Part shown: in pieces, positions 63,094 through 64,000 of the stretch
Layout of the letters: each line of letters opens with the position of its first letter
Numbering within the stretch: the stretch's first letter is position 1
From: Capnocytophaga sp. oral taxon 863 str. F0517
Lineage (GTDB): Bacteria > Bacteroidota > Bacteroidia > Flavobacteriales > Flavobacteriaceae
Assembly (NCBI RefSeq): GCF_000466425.1
Contig: NZ_KE992117.1
Coordinates: 29,802-93,801, forward strand
Length of the DNA stretch: 64,000 bases
Direction: 5' to 3'
Made by a program: the position numbers and the translations under genes
Notes under the pieces: generated by a model
Told to the model about the DNA's origin: nothing
Databases searched by the model: none
What the model saw: only the letters and a program-made list of their open reading frames with translations

Positions 63094-63124
63094 TTGCTAT
63101 TGTGCACAAAAATAATTACTTTTG
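63094..63124 (+). promoter_or_regulatory. Promoter of purH
   Basis: TTG (63094-63096), 20 bases, TACTTTTG (63117-63124), 33 bases before the purH ATG. Confidence 0.6.
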
Positions 63125-63157
63125 TACTCTCTTTTGTCAAACAAATCTTATAAAGTG

Positions 63158-64000
63158 ATGGAACAAAAAAAACGTATCCAATCGGCTTTGGTTTCTGTCT
63201 TTAACAAAGATGGATTGGAACCTATTATCCGAAAAATGAATGATTTAGGTATCGTCATGTACTCCACAGGAGGTACTGAATCCTTTATCAAATCCCTTAA
63301 TATCCCTGTGGTGGCCGTAGAGGATATTACCCAATACCCCTCTATCTTGGGAGGTAGAGTCAAAACCCTCCACCCAAAGATCTTCGGAGGAATCCTCAAC
63401 CGACAAGGCAATGCCTGCGACGAAGAACAAATGAAAACCTATGACATTCCCCAGATCGACCTTGTCATCGTGGATTTGTATCCCTTCGAAGAAACAGTCG
63501 CCAATGGAGCTAATGAACAAGATATCATTGAAAAGATTGACATAGGAGGCATCTCCCTGATCCGTGCTGCTGCTAAGAACTTCCATGATACCCTTTGTGT
63601 ATCCTCCAAAGAAGACTACCCTGCCCTGCTACAAGTCTTTACCGAAGGCCATGGGGAAACAACCCTCGCTGAAAGAAAACAGTTTGCCCTACATGCCTTC
63701 GCTACTTCTTCAAGATATGATAGCGCCATTTTCAACTACTTCAATGCTGATCATACGGCACAACTCCTTAGAGTAAGCGAAGACAAAGCACAAGTCCTCC
63801 GTTATGGAGAGAATCCTCACCAAAAAGGAGTATTCTACGGTGATTTTGATGCCCTTTTCACTAAGCTACACGGCAAAGAACTCTCCTATAACAACCTCTT
63901 AGATGTGGATGCTGCGGTGAACCTGATGAGCGAATTTGCCCATGAAGCCCCTACCTTTGCCATTCTCAAGCACAACAATACCTGTGGTATTGCCACCCGC
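63158..64000 (+). CDS. purH: Bifunctional AICAR transformylase/IMP cyclohydrolase, 5' part
   Basis: The first 281 codons of purH, cut by the window edge. PurH carries out the last two steps of IMP synthesis. The N-terminal IMP cyclohydrolase (MGS-like) domain is clear: ALVSVFNKDGLE near residue 10, YSTGGTESFI near 35, GRVKTLHPKIFGG near 67 and DLVIVDLYPFEETV near 100. The transformylase part begins RYGENPHQKGVFY near 214 and ends at LKHNNTCGIATR. It uses 10-formyl-THF made by FolD. The rest lies to the right of the window. Confidence 0.95.
   Translation, partial: MEQKKRIQSALVSVFNKDGLEPIIRKMNDLGIVMYSTGGTESFIKSLNIPVVAVEDITQYPSILGGRVKTLHPKIFGGILNRQGNACDEEQMKTYDIPQIDLVIVDLYPFEETVANGANEQDIIEKIDIGGISLIRAAAKNFHDTLCVSSKEDYPALLQVFTEGHGETTLAERKQFALHAFATSSRYDSAIFNYFNADHTAQLLRVSEDKAQVLRYGENPHQKGVFYGDFDALFTKLHGKELSYNNLLDVDAAVNLMSEFAHEAPTFAILKHNNTCGIATR

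Overview
The window is chromosomal DNA of a member of the Bacteroidota, most likely class Flavobacteriia. The evidence is the promoter type seen before many genes (TAnnTTTG, sometimes with TTG about 19-20 bases upstream), A-rich leaders without a strong Shine-Dalgarno, low GC content, and gene families typical of the group: an HU-CCDC81/SPOR protein, a LuxC-type acyl-CoA reductase beside serC, a PadR/PspC pair, and a two-ExbD proton-channel operon. A Capnocytophaga-like organism is my guess, not something the sequence proves. The DNA is almost entirely core genome. I see no insertion sequence, prophage, CRISPR array or rRNA operon.

Layout. 1-2.3 kb: a palindrome-rich non-coding stretch, then a PadR/PspC pair. 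2.4-8.5 kb: acyl-CoA reductase, serine synthesis (serC, serA), a WecA-type sugar-phosphate transferase, and E3 lipoamide dehydrogenase. 8.5-13.4 kb: cofactor genes (folD, queD, coaX, bioD) around uvrC. 13.5-16.7 kb: a LysM-SGNH protein with an MBOAT acyltransferase, probably an envelope O-acetylation pair. 16.9-20.5 kb: two tRNA-Glu, rpsT, panB, an RluA-type pseudouridine synthase and sucB. 20.5-25.9 kb: lipoproteins, mgtE, a DUF3108 protein, pdxH and the HU/SPOR protein. 26-33.6 kb: dnaA, a thioesterase, a structured intergenic element, an unknown gene coupled to rsmI, fbp, tatD, an acyltransferase and asparaginase. 33.7-36.1 kb: tRNA-Ser and the ExbB/ExbD operon. 36.2-40.5 kb: sbcD-sbcC. 40.5-48.9 kb: a CYTH protein, groES-unknown-groEL, a DnaE polymerase with a fused exonuclease, and DUF805. 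48.9-56.8 kb: a glycosyltransferase, lpxD, ftsQ-ftsA, MscS, galE, a rhodanese-cupin protein and a TPR membrane protein. 56.8-64 kb: tRNA-Pro, glyA, a Sua5-type gene, an S8 lipoprotein protease, a RelA/SpoT protein and the start of purH.

Together the genes cover one-carbon and serine metabolism (serC, serA, glyA, folD, purH), vitamin and cofactor supply (coaX, panB, bioD, pdxH), 2-oxo acid dehydrogenase subunits, envelope building (lpxD, WecA-like, MBOAT/SGNH, FtsQ/A, SPOR), replication and repair (dnaA, dnaE, uvrC, sbcCD) and stress response (GroESL, RSH). The least explained features are: the gene inside groESL with a sigma-54-like promoter in front; the 123-bp inverted-repeat element at 28.0-28.1 kb with facing promoter motifs; a very small membrane-peptide frame upstream of uvrC; the LysM-SGNH/MBOAT pair; and the palindrome cluster at the left edge.
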